64,000 bases of DNA from Pseudomonas vranovensis DSM 16006 (GTDB lineage Bacteria > Pseudomonadota > Gammaproteobacteria > Pseudomonadales > Pseudomonadaceae), in assembly GCF_000425805.1 (NCBI RefSeq), contig NZ_AUED01000023.1:46313-110312 (forward strand). The letters are read 5' to 3'. The notes beneath the pieces are model-generated. The model did no database searches, was not told the origin of the DNA, and worked only from the letters and a program-made list of their open reading frames with translations. Position 1 is the stretch's first letter. Each line of letters begins with the position of its first letter. A program made the position numbers and the translations under genes. This document shows, piece by piece, positions 1 through 7,440 of the stretch.

Positions 1-1
1 A

Positions 2-310
2 TGGGACTCTATTGCGGCGAAGACCGATGACCATGCGCCACGTACAGCAGACCGCCTTGGCTTTCGCAGGACTATGGATCATGGCATTGGTGACTCTCTA
101 TATACGTCGGTGACCTATTACTTTCTCGGCACAACTTGGCGCGATGAAGTTTTTAAAGGAATGAACTTGCGAAATGTAAATAGAGAGCTGGTCGCGCGCG
201 GAATACTTGAGCCGAGCGGAGACGGAAAAGCCGCCCAGTCCGTAACACTACCCGGAATGCCGAAAGGACGGGTTTATGTTGTGAGCTCAAACGTATTGCT
301 TAGCGACTAA
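2..310 (+). CDS. DUF927-domain primase/helicase-like protein, C-terminal part only
   Basis: The reading frame is open from base 2, so the gene starts before the window and only about 102 C-terminal residues are visible. The end of the protein (EVFKGMN, then VNRELVARGILEPSGDG, then LPGMPKGRVYVV) fits the C-terminus of DUF927 proteins, which are found in P4-like satellites, plasmids and integrative elements beside or fused to primase/helicase domains. An internal ATG at 74 exists but is unlikely to be the real start because homology continues upstream of it. It suggests that the AT-rich cargo to the right belongs to an integrated element whose replication genes lie to the left. Family assignment is from memory of the motif. 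Confidence 0.6.
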   Translation, partial: WDSIAAKTDDHAPRTADRLGFRRTMDHGIGDSLYTSVTYYFLGTTWRDEVFKGMNLRNVNRELVARGILEPSGDGKAAQSVTLPGMPKGRVYVVSSNVLLSD

Positions 311-405
311 CTAATAGCATTCAACTAGTCGGGAGATTAGTGGCCACTTATAGGCTCGGCCTGCCTACGCCTGCACTTACCTAAATTTAATTATTGGAGT
401 CCAAA

Positions 406-1260
406 ATGAGCACAAATTCGTCCATGCTGAAACAATGCCAAACTGAACTAGCAAGCTTGAAGAAGGATCTTCCTCGGCTAAAAGCCGTCGCTGACGAGGC
501 AGAGAAAATATTCGCTAATAGCCGTCAGGGAAGAACTGTCTATCCTCGGGATCAGATCGCGCCTTACTCCAATGCTAAGGCTAAAATTGATGAGCTATCT
601 CGAGAAATTCCCCGACTCCAGGGTTTGGTTAGCTGGGAGGAGGGTGTAAAGTCCGCCTCTGAAAACGTGCGGCAGGCAAGAAAAGATATAGCCAAGATTC
701 AGAACGAAATTGAAAGCCTGCGCGAAAAGCGAGAGACGCTGGAGTCCAAAAGGGCAGGTCTCGTTGCGAAGCACGAGCGCGAATTTAAAGCTGCAGAACG
801 CGATGAACATGAAGCCGCCCAAGCTTACGCCCAGGCGATGGGGGAGAACGATAGCGGGGTTGAGCGCAAGGCAGAGGGATTGTTGCAGAAAGCGTCCCAC
901 GCGCTGGCGATAATAAAACAGACGCTTCAAGGTGCTAATACAGTCTCGTCTGCACTTAGTTCTCAGGTCTCGGAGCTTGATGATGTCATTCAGCAGAAGC
1001 AATCCGAACTTGACAATTTGAACTCAAAACTACTTCAGGCTGCTCGATTCTATTGGGCGGACCGATTTGAGAAAGCTGCACGAGAGCTGGCAACCCTGGC
1101 AGCCCATGTTGCAGCAGCTGAAAAACTACTTGGATACGGCGATAGTCTTACCGATTTCTACGTTCCAACTATTTCTCCCCAAAAGGGGCATTTCATTTCT
1201 CATCGTAAGGTTTTGGAGCAGCGTAGCAATATCAAGCAGGAACAGCTGACAAATATTTAG
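406..1260 (+). CDS. Hypothetical coiled-coil protein (284 aa)
   Basis: A charged protein made almost entirely of heptad-rich helices (long E/K/R/Q/L stretches from residue 5 to about 245), with no signal peptide, membrane segment or enzyme motif. The ATG at 406 is chosen over the in-frame TTG at 394 because a GGAG Shine-Dalgarno (396-399) sits 6 bases before it. It lies 95 bases after the DUF927 gene on the same strand, separated by an AT-rich gap, and its codon use is AT-rich like the rest of the island. It could be a structural or partner protein of a mobile element. I do not recognise a family. Confidence 0.7.
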   Translation: MSTNSSMLKQCQTELASLKKDLPRLKAVADEAEKIFANSRQGRTVYPRDQIAPYSNAKAKIDELSREIPRLQGLVSWEEGVKSASENVRQARKDIAKIQNEIESLREKRETLESKRAGLVAKHEREFKAAERDEHEAAQAYAQAMGENDSGVERKAEGLLQKASHALAIIKQTLQGANTVSSALSSQVSELDDVIQQKQSELDNLNSKLLQAARFYWADRFEKAARELATLAAHVAAAEKLLGYGDSLTDFYVPTISPQKGHFISHRKVLEQRSNIKQEQLTNI

Positions 1261-1343
1261 TTTCAGCTTGCCGAATACATCTTCTTCATTTTGTCAAAAC
1301 ACCATCCCAGAGAAATGGGCTCTGGTGTTTTGATGTATATGTA

Positions 1344-2069
1344 TTAATTTTTTTGTCGTTCACGATTGGCTTCGGTATTCAAACTCTCAAGCAAGTACTC
1401 CGCGTCATATAAGAAACCGTTTCGGATTGCCAATTTAGTTTTTTCCAAGCTTCCAAGCATGTGATTTACAGGTACCTTGGTATTGCCAAATATGAATGAA
1501 GTTGAGTCGGAAACTCTTTGGCGCTCGTTCACGGGGCTGGCGATCACTGCGAAGAGCAAAGACCCAAGTAATGCCAAAGGAAACTGCACTCTGCCATTGA
1601 GTATGCCGACCTTGGGAGCGTTGACAAATTCTACTTTATCCGAGAGTTCGCCATCGTGGAGTAAGGAGCAGCGCATCACTTTGTAGACAAGGTCTTCGAA
1701 TTCAATGCATTCCCCAGAATCTCTAGAGTTCGAAACTTCGAATGAAAGGCTGGTAGTTTTAGCTGGTGTTCCATTTGTCAGTGACCAGAGAATGAAAGGA
1801 AGGCTGTCTTTCAAGAATTTTTTACAGCGCTCAGATGTCTTCTTTCCTGGATAAAGCAGCTTGGCTGTGCCATCGATGGCAATTGCAAGTTGGATGAACG
1901 CATTCTCGGCATCTCCTAGAGCGAGCTTAGCTGTGCATTCCTGAATTCGCGCTGCAATGGTCAATAGTGACTCTCCTGGGTCTGATACCGTCGATGCGGT
2001 ATTCGCAGTTCTTGACCAAATTTTTCTTAGATAGATTTTGGCTTCATCTACGGCTCGTCCATTGGGCAA
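1344..2069 (-). CDS. Hypothetical protein, island cargo (241 aa)
   Basis: A soluble, mostly helical protein with no recognised domain. A segment near residues 130-142 (VYKVMRCSLLHDGELSD) recalls the R...LLH pattern of HEPN-like helical domains, but this is a weak resemblance. The start is uncertain: the frame begins at a TTG (2069) with an AGGA 12 bases upstream, and no better ATG or GTG is available near the N-terminus. It stands alone, convergent with the coiled-coil gene and separated from the next cargo pair by a decayed repeat region. AT-rich codon use points to horizontal acquisition. A defence role would be inference from its neighbours only. Confidence 0.6.
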   Translation of the reverse strand: MPNGRAVDEAKIYLRKIWSRTANTASTVSDPGESLLTIAARIQECTAKLALGDAENAFIQLAIAIDGTAKLLYPGKKTSERCKKFLKDSLPFILWSLTNGTPAKTTSLSFEVSNSRDSGECIEFEDLVYKVMRCSLLHDGELSDKVEFVNAPKVGILNGRVQFPLALLGSLLFAVIASPVNERQRVSDSTSFIFGNTKVPVNHMLGSLEKTKLAIRNGFLYDAEYLLESLNTEANRERQKN

Positions 2070-2149
2070 AAGGGGAGCCCATCCTAGGCTTGATAGCTAT
2101 TTGGTATCAACCTTAGCTGATGTCTTTCATGACAATTCCTGTACACCGC

Positions 2150-2310
2150 CCTATCAGTAGTGTTACCCAAAGGGCGTGTTGGATGAGCGACCTGCTGAGG
2201 CTCCTGAAAGACCGCTTCTGGCCGTTTTCTGCCTTTCGCGACATGCCGAAAGCGGCCAGGAGTGGACTGTTTCCCAATAAATAAATTTGTCCCTTTTTCC
2301 CTGCTGCTTA
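2150..2310 (-). repeat. Decayed intergenic repeat, copy A (inverted relative to copy B)
   Basis: On the minus strand this region reads GGGACAAATTTATTTATTGGG, followed by a block with GGCCGCTTTCGGC and then GGCCAGAAGCGG. The same order of words, with changes, occurs on the plus strand at 3595-3730 and in part at 4960-5050. The 76-aa frame here is a translation of this repeat and is not called a gene. The motif style is typical of non-coding DNA between Pseudomonas genes. Confidence 0.5.
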
Positions 2311-2347
2311 TCATTCCGAAAGTAACACAAGATCGTCAGGTCGATGT

Positions 2348-2899
2348 CTATCGTTGGCTAGGATGAGTGCATGCGTTTAATACCTGCGCAATCTCGTCAA
2401 CGTTCAGGTACCTATCATAGGACGATATTCGAACCATAGCGAAAGCGTGAAGCATGCGCTGATAAACGTCCATCATAGGGGAATGTGAATTGAGATATCT
2501 GCCCTTGAATCGTTCGAACCGATCAAGATCGTTAACAAGCGTTGATACAATCCCTATATATCTCGATTCATTATTACCATCAAATCCCCGAAATGTAGGA
2601 TTTGTCCCAAACGGCTTGGCCTTCTCAATAAGCGCTTTTTTGTCGTGGGCAGAAAGCTCAGCGTAGGAATCTTCAATCCAGTCCCACATTTCAAGTATAT
2701 CCAAAATTTCTTTTAGGCTTTCAGGTTCATCCTGTTCAGTAAAAGGGATGCCTGGGTATTTCCATGCGATACTCCACTCACTTTCTGAATGGATCGCGGA
2801 CCTTATAAAATCTGGATCTATCTCGCTGTCTACTCCGAGCTTGTCGTAAAGTTCGCACAGCATCAAAGCGATTACTTTTTCACCATCTGTAAACTTCAT
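2348..2899 (-). CDS. YfbU family protein
   Basis: The 183-aa product matches the layout of Escherichia coli YfbU (PF03887). It has a helical N-terminus (LMLCELYDKL), a middle part with ILDILEMWDWI, and the family core FRGFDGNNESRYIG, then YQRML and a C-terminal NVDEIAQVLNA. The biochemical function of YfbU is not established. Many copies in mobile elements sit beside small membrane proteins, as here: the 167-aa gene upstream ends 14 bases before this start, so the two are very likely one operon. A GGAG Shine-Dalgarno lies upstream of the ATG. A defence or toxin role for the pair is inference from context. Confidence 0.8.
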   Translation of the reverse strand: MKFTDGEKVIALMLCELYDKLGVDSEIDPDFIRSAIHSESEWSIAWKYPGIPFTEQDEPESLKEILDILEMWDWIEDSYAELSAHDKKALIEKAKPFGTNPTFRGFDGNNESRYIGIVSTLVNDLDRFERFKGRYLNSHSPMMDVYQRMLHAFAMVRISSYDRYLNVDEIAQVLNACTHPSQR

Positions 2900-2913
2900 A
2901 TAATCGCCACTCC

Positions 2914-3417
2914 TTATTTTACGTCTTCCATGCGTTCGTCAGATATCTGCTTGGCGACTGGCATGAAATTATTGATTTCAATATAAATCAACGTGCCGGC
3001 CTTTATCACACCTTCCAAATCAGACTTATTAGCCACCGCAGGCAAATTATTCAATATTGACTTTGAAAGGTTAACTGCATGACTTTCTATATCAACACTA
3101 AAAAGATGTCCATATTCTGAGAGGGTATGACAATAATTTTCTAGCGCTCTAGATATGTGAGAAAGATCAATGCCCTTGATCTGCTTGACTTGTCCAGAGG
3201 GCCCTATAGGAGAAATAGCCTGCAATATCGTCCTAGTAGCATGCAGCACCTGATGTGCCTCAGCACTTTGTCTGGAGTTAATCATTCGCGAATACAGTGC
3301 ATCGGCTTTTGATGCCGAGTCAGATGCATTTGATGCCTCACGCCATGCCCATACAGCGCTGCCGATAGATGCGATTGATGAGACGAGACCGAGCCACCAC
3401 ATAAAACCTGTTTCCAC
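2914..3417 (-). CDS. Hypothetical protein with one N-terminal membrane helix (167 aa)
   Basis: Residues 5-25 (MWWLGLVSSIASIGSAVWAW) form a single predicted transmembrane helix. A helical cytoplasmic part follows (ASNASDSASKADALYSRM), with no catalytic motif. It is the first gene of a two-gene minus-strand unit with the YfbU-family gene, 14 bases apart. The ATG at 3417 has a GGGAGGC Shine-Dalgarno, which supports this start. The pairing of a small membrane protein with a soluble partner resembles many two-gene abortive-infection modules, but nothing in the sequence proves that role. It was not recognised as a named family. Confidence 0.7.
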   Translation of the reverse strand: METGFMWWLGLVSSIASIGSAVWAWREASNASDSASKADALYSRMINSRQSAEAHQVLHATRTILQAISPIGPSGQVKQIKGIDLSHISRALENYCHTLSEYGHLFSVDIESHAVNLSKSILNNLPAVANKSDLEGVIKAGTLIYIEINNFMPVAKQISDERMEDVK

Positions 3418-3475
3418 GCAGCCTCCCTGCCATATGACTTCGCTTTAGGCATTGAAGCTTATCCTCATCAGGCCG

Positions 3476-3590
3476 CAACCGCCACGCCCTTCTCCTCCCC
3501 CAGCACCACCGTCAGCGGCCTCAACGCCTGCCCATTTAGCCGACCGACCACCGGAACAGATTTTGAATAACCCAGCCCCTACGAAACCAG
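3476..3590 (-). pseudogene. Coding remnant, C-terminal fragment of an unidentified protein
   Basis: On the minus strand a high-GC stretch reads VPVVGRLNGQALRPLTVV, then LGEEKGVAVAA and a stop. An in-frame TAG lies about 36 codons before the end, with no start in between. The base composition differs from the AT-rich neighbours and looks like core Pseudomonas DNA. It probably marks an older insertion or deletion scar in the island. I do not recognise the parent protein. Confidence 0.3.
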
Positions 3591-3594
3591 GTGA

Positions 3595-3730
3595 GTGAAA
3601 AGGGGACAGGCCCAAGGTTTATTTACTGGGTGACCGTCCGCCTCTGGCCGTTAACTGCCAGTGGTGACTGGCAGCTGTGGGTCGAAAGCGGCCCTAGCGA
3701 ACGGCAGCAATTGGCCAAAAGCGGTCCCTC
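3595..3730 (+). repeat. Decayed intergenic repeat, copy B
   Basis: The segment begins with GAAAAGGGGACAGG and TTTATTTACTGGG, then CTCTGGCCGTTAACTGCCA and CGAAAGCGGCC. The same words occur in inverted order at 2150-2310 and partly at 4960-5050. It separates the YfbU pair from the next cargo gene. Short frames across it are not considered genes. Confidence 0.5.
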
Positions 3731-3792
3731 ACCTAGTTCAACGCCAAGCAGCTACAAATCCGCAGGCTCGCGGTATTCACATGTCCACCCCA

Positions 3793-4020
3793 TCATCTGA
3801 ACCAACCTCTATTTGCTTTACTATCTAACAGCCGCCATTCCAGTTTTGCCATGCGGTCTACGCTATCAACGGCTTTTTCTTGCCCACTGCGAGTGATCTG
3901 GACTAACTTCATTGCGTACCACGCCGCTGTGCGGAATACCCTGGAACAGTCCGCTGCAGACGCTATCGCTGGTGTGTGTATTGTGGCAGCTTTGGATGAA
4001 TTGTCGTACAGGGTAAGCAA
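3793..4020 (-). CDS. Possible small hypothetical protein (75 aa)
   Basis: An open frame of 75 codons sits in the gap between two island cargo units. The product is basic and helical (AAWYAMKLVQITRSGQEKAVDSV) and has no signal peptide or known motif. It vaguely resembles the small Pseudomonas DUF3077-like proteins in size, but lacks their MAKA signature. No clear Shine-Dalgarno precedes the ATG. It may be a decayed gene or chance. The rest of the 3418-4106 gap holds the remnant and repeat described separately. Confidence 0.3.
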   Translation of the reverse strand: MLTLYDNSSKAATIHTPAIASAADCSRVFRTAAWYAMKLVQITRSGQEKAVDSVDRMAKLEWRLLDSKANRGWFR

Positions 4021-4106
4021 GTTCTTCTATCGAGGACGGGAGCTGCTGACACCTAACAGATCGACAAGAAAATTATGCGACACGCCATCGCAATGGAAAT
4101 TGCGAC

Positions 4107-4922
4107 ATGACGTATCAATTACAGTTGAATTTATGGGCGAGACTTATGCCAAGTTTTGTATGGGACAGAGACACAGAAGATGCGTGGAATGAACCGTATG
4201 AGTATGAGGGGCAAGAGCAATTTCATCGAGAGGCTTATAAGGTTCTATCGTCAATAAAGCTTCACTATGCAGAAAAGGATATGCACTTTGATCGAGATGA
4301 ACAAACTCTCGACAAAGCAATCTGGCTAATACAGATAGATGCCTTAGAGGCGCTAATAGATGCCTTGAAATTAACAGAGGAAAAGAGGCATCGAATTGCC
4401 TCGCGCTTATTCCGTGATGCGGTTGAAACAATGGATATTTCGGCCTACTTTTATTTGGCTGGTGATGGGGCAAGGAAAGATCTCGCTAAGTGGTATAATA
4501 ACGAAGTCATTCCGCATAGGGTTTTTAGGGAATTCATAAGAAAGTTTGAGTGCCAGGATAAGGCCAAAAACTTAAGCAATCTTTATAGTGATCTTAGCAA
4601 GTATACACATCGGACATATAGTGCGATAACCAAAAGCTACCTGCTGGGCAGGGATAACAAAATCGCCTATGATGGATTTTCTGAGACCGGTTTTAGAGTT
4701 CTTCCGCACGTCATATCGCTTTCGTATGCAATAATCGCAGCATTGATCAAAAGATTTATCACGATTGCTGAAAACAGTCAGCAACTTGATTCTGCCAAAG
4801 TTTGCGATATTTGGGCGGCATCATTGGAACAAGAGACAGTACCCAGACGCTTTGGTCCAGGGCCAGGTCAGTTGCTAAGAAGTGCTCCTATAGCATTTGA
4901 GCTGAAGTTGGATGAAGGTTAA
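4107..4922 (+). CDS. Hypothetical protein, island cargo (271 aa)
   Basis: A soluble helical protein of 271 residues without a recognised domain. Around residues 160-172 there is NLYSDLSKYTHRTYSAI, a helix with a conserved-looking YTHRT core of the sort seen in some HEPN-like and DUF5677-like helical proteins. That link is weak. A hydrophobic stretch near residues 205-220 (VISLSYAIIAALI) could be a buried or membrane-associated helix. The ATG at 4107 overlaps the stop of a tiny upstream frame, and only a weak GGAA lies nearby, so the start is not certain. Strong AT bias and a solitary position between repeat copies suggest a self-contained cargo gene. Confidence 0.6.
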   Translation: MTYQLQLNLWARLMPSFVWDRDTEDAWNEPYEYEGQEQFHREAYKVLSSIKLHYAEKDMHFDRDEQTLDKAIWLIQIDALEALIDALKLTEEKRHRIASRLFRDAVETMDISAYFYLAGDGARKDLAKWYNNEVIPHRVFREFIRKFECQDKAKNLSNLYSDLSKYTHRTYSAITKSYLLGRDNKIAYDGFSETGFRVLPHVISLSYAIIAALIKRFITIAENSQQLDSAKVCDIWAASLEQETVPRRFGPGPGQLLRSAPIAFELKLDEG

Positions 4923-4959
4923 TTGAGGTGTCTATTTTTTTGCTGATGGATTGAATATC

Positions 4960-5050
4960 TGCTTTTGGCCGTTAGCTATCCTCCGCCAAGGGCCGCTATG
5001 GGTTTACGGACGATCACCATGAGGCTTTCGACCCAGAGCGGCCGTTGGTG
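4960..5050. repeat. Decayed intergenic repeat, copy C
   Basis: This stretch contains CTTTTGGCCGTTAGCTA and, after about 50 bases, AGAGCGGCCGTTGG, matching parts of the repeats at 2150-2310 and 3595-3730. It lies between the 271-aa orphan gene and the retron effector. The rest of the gap 4923-5204 shows nothing else recognisable. Confidence 0.4.
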
Positions 5051-5204
5051 GAGGGAAGCTAACCGCCAATATCAGTAATTCGAGATAACTAGGTACTCCC
5101 CAGCAGCGGACATATTGAAATGTTGTCTCTGGGGCATAGCGGACGTGGAAATTCCGCTGAAATTGCCATGGAAGCGGGAAGATTACATACTGCATTTCGA
5201 TAAA

Positions 5205-5936
5205 TTAAACGTATTGCCTCTTCACTAGCTCAGGTACTTTGTCCGAGAAACAAAAAGATTTATTTAGGCTAGATATCAAAGAAAAAATTTGATCTTCAAT
5301 CTCGTAAAATTCATTTCTAGGCTGATGGTCTAACGAAACCCCCATACAGTCTAGAGCATCGATGATTCTTTTCTGATGTGGCATGTATCGAAATGAGCCT
5401 TGAAGCGCAGTTCTTGCTTGTTCATTAGAAAAAAGTATTTCACTATTTAAAGTCGAGATGACGGCGCAGTAATTATCAGAAATTGAAGTTTTTCCATTTC
5501 GCGAATTAGAGAAAATCAAATTATACCAGACAAATGTATCTATAGATGAAGGAGATATACGATTGCGCTTGGAGATCTCTAATGCTACGTAGTTTTGAAA
5601 TATAGAAAGATGTGAGATGTGGTTTGATAGCGCTGTGGCGTTTGCACTATTTAGAAAGCTCATGAGCGCAACTATTATCCCCCCAATCGTCGCAAGCCCT
5701 ACAAGCAGATTAAGAGTTGCTATGAGTATCAAAAAGGATTGGTCATATATTTCTAAAAACTTCTTAATGCATCCGTTGTTGAAGCAAAGAGGCCTGGCAA
5801 ACTCATCGTCAATGCCGGTGATAATTATAGTTATAGTGCTCAGTATTATGCCTGTTGCGGCGACCAATAATAGCCCGGCGACAAGATAGTTTAGATATGG
5901 GTAATCGCGCCAAATTTCGCCAAGTTTTTTATTCAT
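5205..5936 (-). CDS. Retron effector, Ec48-like two-helix membrane protein
   Basis: The 243-aa product has two membrane helices, about residues 18-42 (YLVAGLLLVAATGIIL) and 67-92 (LILIATLNLLVGLATIGGII). A cytoplasmic tail of about 150 residues follows. It overlaps the end of the reverse transcriptase gene by 8 bases (ATGAATAA), so the two are translationally coupled. This order of RNA, reverse transcriptase and two-helix protein is that of the Ec48-type retron. There the membrane protein kills or arrests the cell when phage proteins inhibit RecBCD. Mode of action here is inferred from that family. Expected location is the inner membrane. Confidence 0.8.
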   Translation of the reverse strand: MNKKLGEIWRDYPYLNYLVAGLLLVAATGIILSTITIIITGIDDEFARPLCFNNGCIKKFLEIYDQSFLILIATLNLLVGLATIGGIIVALMSFLNSANATALSNHISHLSIFQNYVALEISKRNRISPSSIDTFVWYNLIFSNSRNGKTSISDNYCAVISTLNSEILFSNEQARTALQGSFRYMPHQKRIIDALDCMGVSLDHQPRNEFYEIEDQIFSLISSLNKSFCFSDKVPELVKRQYV

Positions 5937-7119
5937 AATCAGGCTTCAAACCCTTTAACGACTTTCTGATTTCTTTCGTGACAGCTGGAAATGAACGTTT
6001 TAGGATAATCAATCTTTCTTGAAGCTTATAATATCGCTTCGCATACCAATAGGTGCTACGTTTAGTGGCACAGTCACGAGCCAGGCGGTCCAACATTGCA
6101 CGCGCACGCTCGATATCTTTTTTAGAAGGCAAAGGAAATATTTGCTTAAGTCGAGCGAGCAGCGAATCGTATCGATCATGACCCACCCTGACTAATTTGT
6201 TTACTCGCCCCATACAGCGATTGAAATCGTGTCGGTAGGCGTGAGTTGTTCTATAGCCACGCTCTGATGCTAAATTTTCTATATTTCTTACGGCTGCCCT
6301 GATCCTAGCGATCTCTCCAGATGGAAGGCGAGGCTGAGGAAATGCGACCCTTAGACCATGGACAGTCAAAGGCTCGCTGGAAACATAAATAGATCGAGTT
6401 TTAACAATGTTAAGCGGGAGGTCCTTACTAGTAAGCATCGCCCTAATAATGTCTAGAGCAAAACTGAAGTCGTAGTTTGATATCTTTGACGAAACCGTTA
6501 TGTCATCTACTAAGCGAGTATATACAAGACCTTTTCGCGACAATCTATGAACCACGGCGCCCTCAATATCATGGAGGCACAAACTGGCCAGATAGCTTGA
6601 GGTTAGGGCTCCCTGGATTACATGAGACCTAAAACAGCAAATCTCTGCAAGCAATTCAGAAACTTCTCTGTCAAATTTCATGAAATTGCTAAATATATCA
6701 AGCACTAAGTCTTTGTGGATGTTATCAAAGAAATCTTTGACATCGACTTTCAATAAGCTCTTCGCGCCACAGTGTTTGGCGGCACACGACACATAGTCTT
6801 TGTTAATCAGACGTTTAGTATCTTGCTCTCGTTGATTTGGTACGGAGCCAAAAAGATGGTCTGGCCACTCAATAATACTGAGTCTGGAAAATATACGCTT
6901 GTTTATTCTTCGCTGAATTTTTCTGAGCAAGAAATGCGGATTGTGGACCAGTCGAACGCTGCCATCGCTCTTGAACACTTGGGAAACAGCGTATTTTTCC
7001 TCATCAGGAAGAGACAGCGCCGCGTAAATTTCTTCGAGCGATACAGAAAGCGCGCTACAAAGATTCTCAATACTTGAAATCGAGCCCGTTGAAACTTTTC
7101 TAGGATTGAGTAGCGCCAT
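5929..7119 (-). CDS. Retron-type reverse transcriptase (RNA-directed DNA polymerase)
   Basis: The 396-aa protein shows the ordered retron RT blocks: KVDVKDFFDNIHKD (first catalytic Asp, near residue 126), IQGALTSSYLASL (block 4), YTRLVDDITVSS (block 5 with the paired Asp) and VHGLRVAF (the VTG-like block linked to recognition of the cognate RNA). It would prime from a 2'-OH of its own msr RNA and make msDNA. In block 5 the usual Tyr of YxDD is Leu (LVDD). An AGGA Shine-Dalgarno lies 9 bases before the ATG. The retron RNA lies directly upstream and the membrane effector directly downstream. AT-rich codons agree with horizontal transfer. Confidence 0.9.
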   Translation of the reverse strand: MALLNPRKVSTGSISSIENLCSALSVSLEEIYAALSLPDEEKYAVSQVFKSDGSVRLVHNPHFLLRKIQRRINKRIFSRLSIIEWPDHLFGSVPNQREQDTKRLINKDYVSCAAKHCGAKSLLKVDVKDFFDNIHKDLVLDIFSNFMKFDREVSELLAEICCFRSHVIQGALTSSYLASLCLHDIEGAVVHRLSRKGLVYTRLVDDITVSSKISNYDFSFALDIIRAMLTSKDLPLNIVKTRSIYVSSEPLTVHGLRVAFPQPRLPSGEIARIRAAVRNIENLASERGYRTTHAYRHDFNRCMGRVNKLVRVGHDRYDSLLARLKQIFPLPSKKDIERARAMLDRLARDCATKRSTYWYAKRYYKLQERLIILKRSFPAVTKEIRKSLKGLKPDYE

Positions 7120-7138
7120 TTTTAAATCCTATTAAAAA

Positions 7139-7400
7139 TAGGTTTGACCAACCCATACTCAAGGGTGCAGTGAAGGATGATGCATTCATCGATCAGATCG
7201 CTGGCAGCTGCCATCCTTCACATGGCCAAACCTACCGTCCCTGTCTCCTCCACGTTTCTCGGAGGAGATCGGAGGTGCGAGCCTCCGGACAAGTCCAAAG
7301 TCAAAAACTTCAGACGCTCGTACGAGCAAAACCCAGGATCTATAAGCAATCGATTGCAGCACATAAGCGGTACGCTTACGCAACGCTAATCTACATACGC
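7139..7400 (-). ncRNA. Candidate retron msr-msd RNA
   Basis: This non-coding stretch just upstream of the reverse transcriptase start is dense in hairpins on the minus strand. Going 5'-3' there is TTAGCG (7389-7384), the context in which retrons carry the branching G. Then come stems at 7378-7364, 7357-7346, 7327-7316, 7287-7270 and 7268-7244 (8-bp TCTCCTCC/GGAGGAGA). A large nested stem follows, with outer arms 7234-7227 / 7146-7139 and inner arms 7221-7212 / 7179-7170. The msr is expected at the TTAGCG end and the msd toward the RT. I could not find the a1/a2 end repeat with confidence, so the borders are approximate. Confidence 0.6.
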
Positions 7401-7440
7401 CAAAAATTAAATGCAATGCCTCCTGAGAAGACGTGCTGAA

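Noticed and set aside
595..1002. 135-aa frame on the minus strand inside the coiled-coil gene
   Set aside because: Shadow of the coding strand; Cys/Arg-rich translation with no motif and no Shine-Dalgarno.
2084..2314. 76-aa frame on the minus strand
   Set aside because: It is a translation of the decayed repeat, low in structure and without a ribosome site.
7170..7439. Small frames on both strands over the retron RNA
   Set aside because: They overlap a dense set of hairpins next to the reverse transcriptase, fit no family and would conflict with the RNA.
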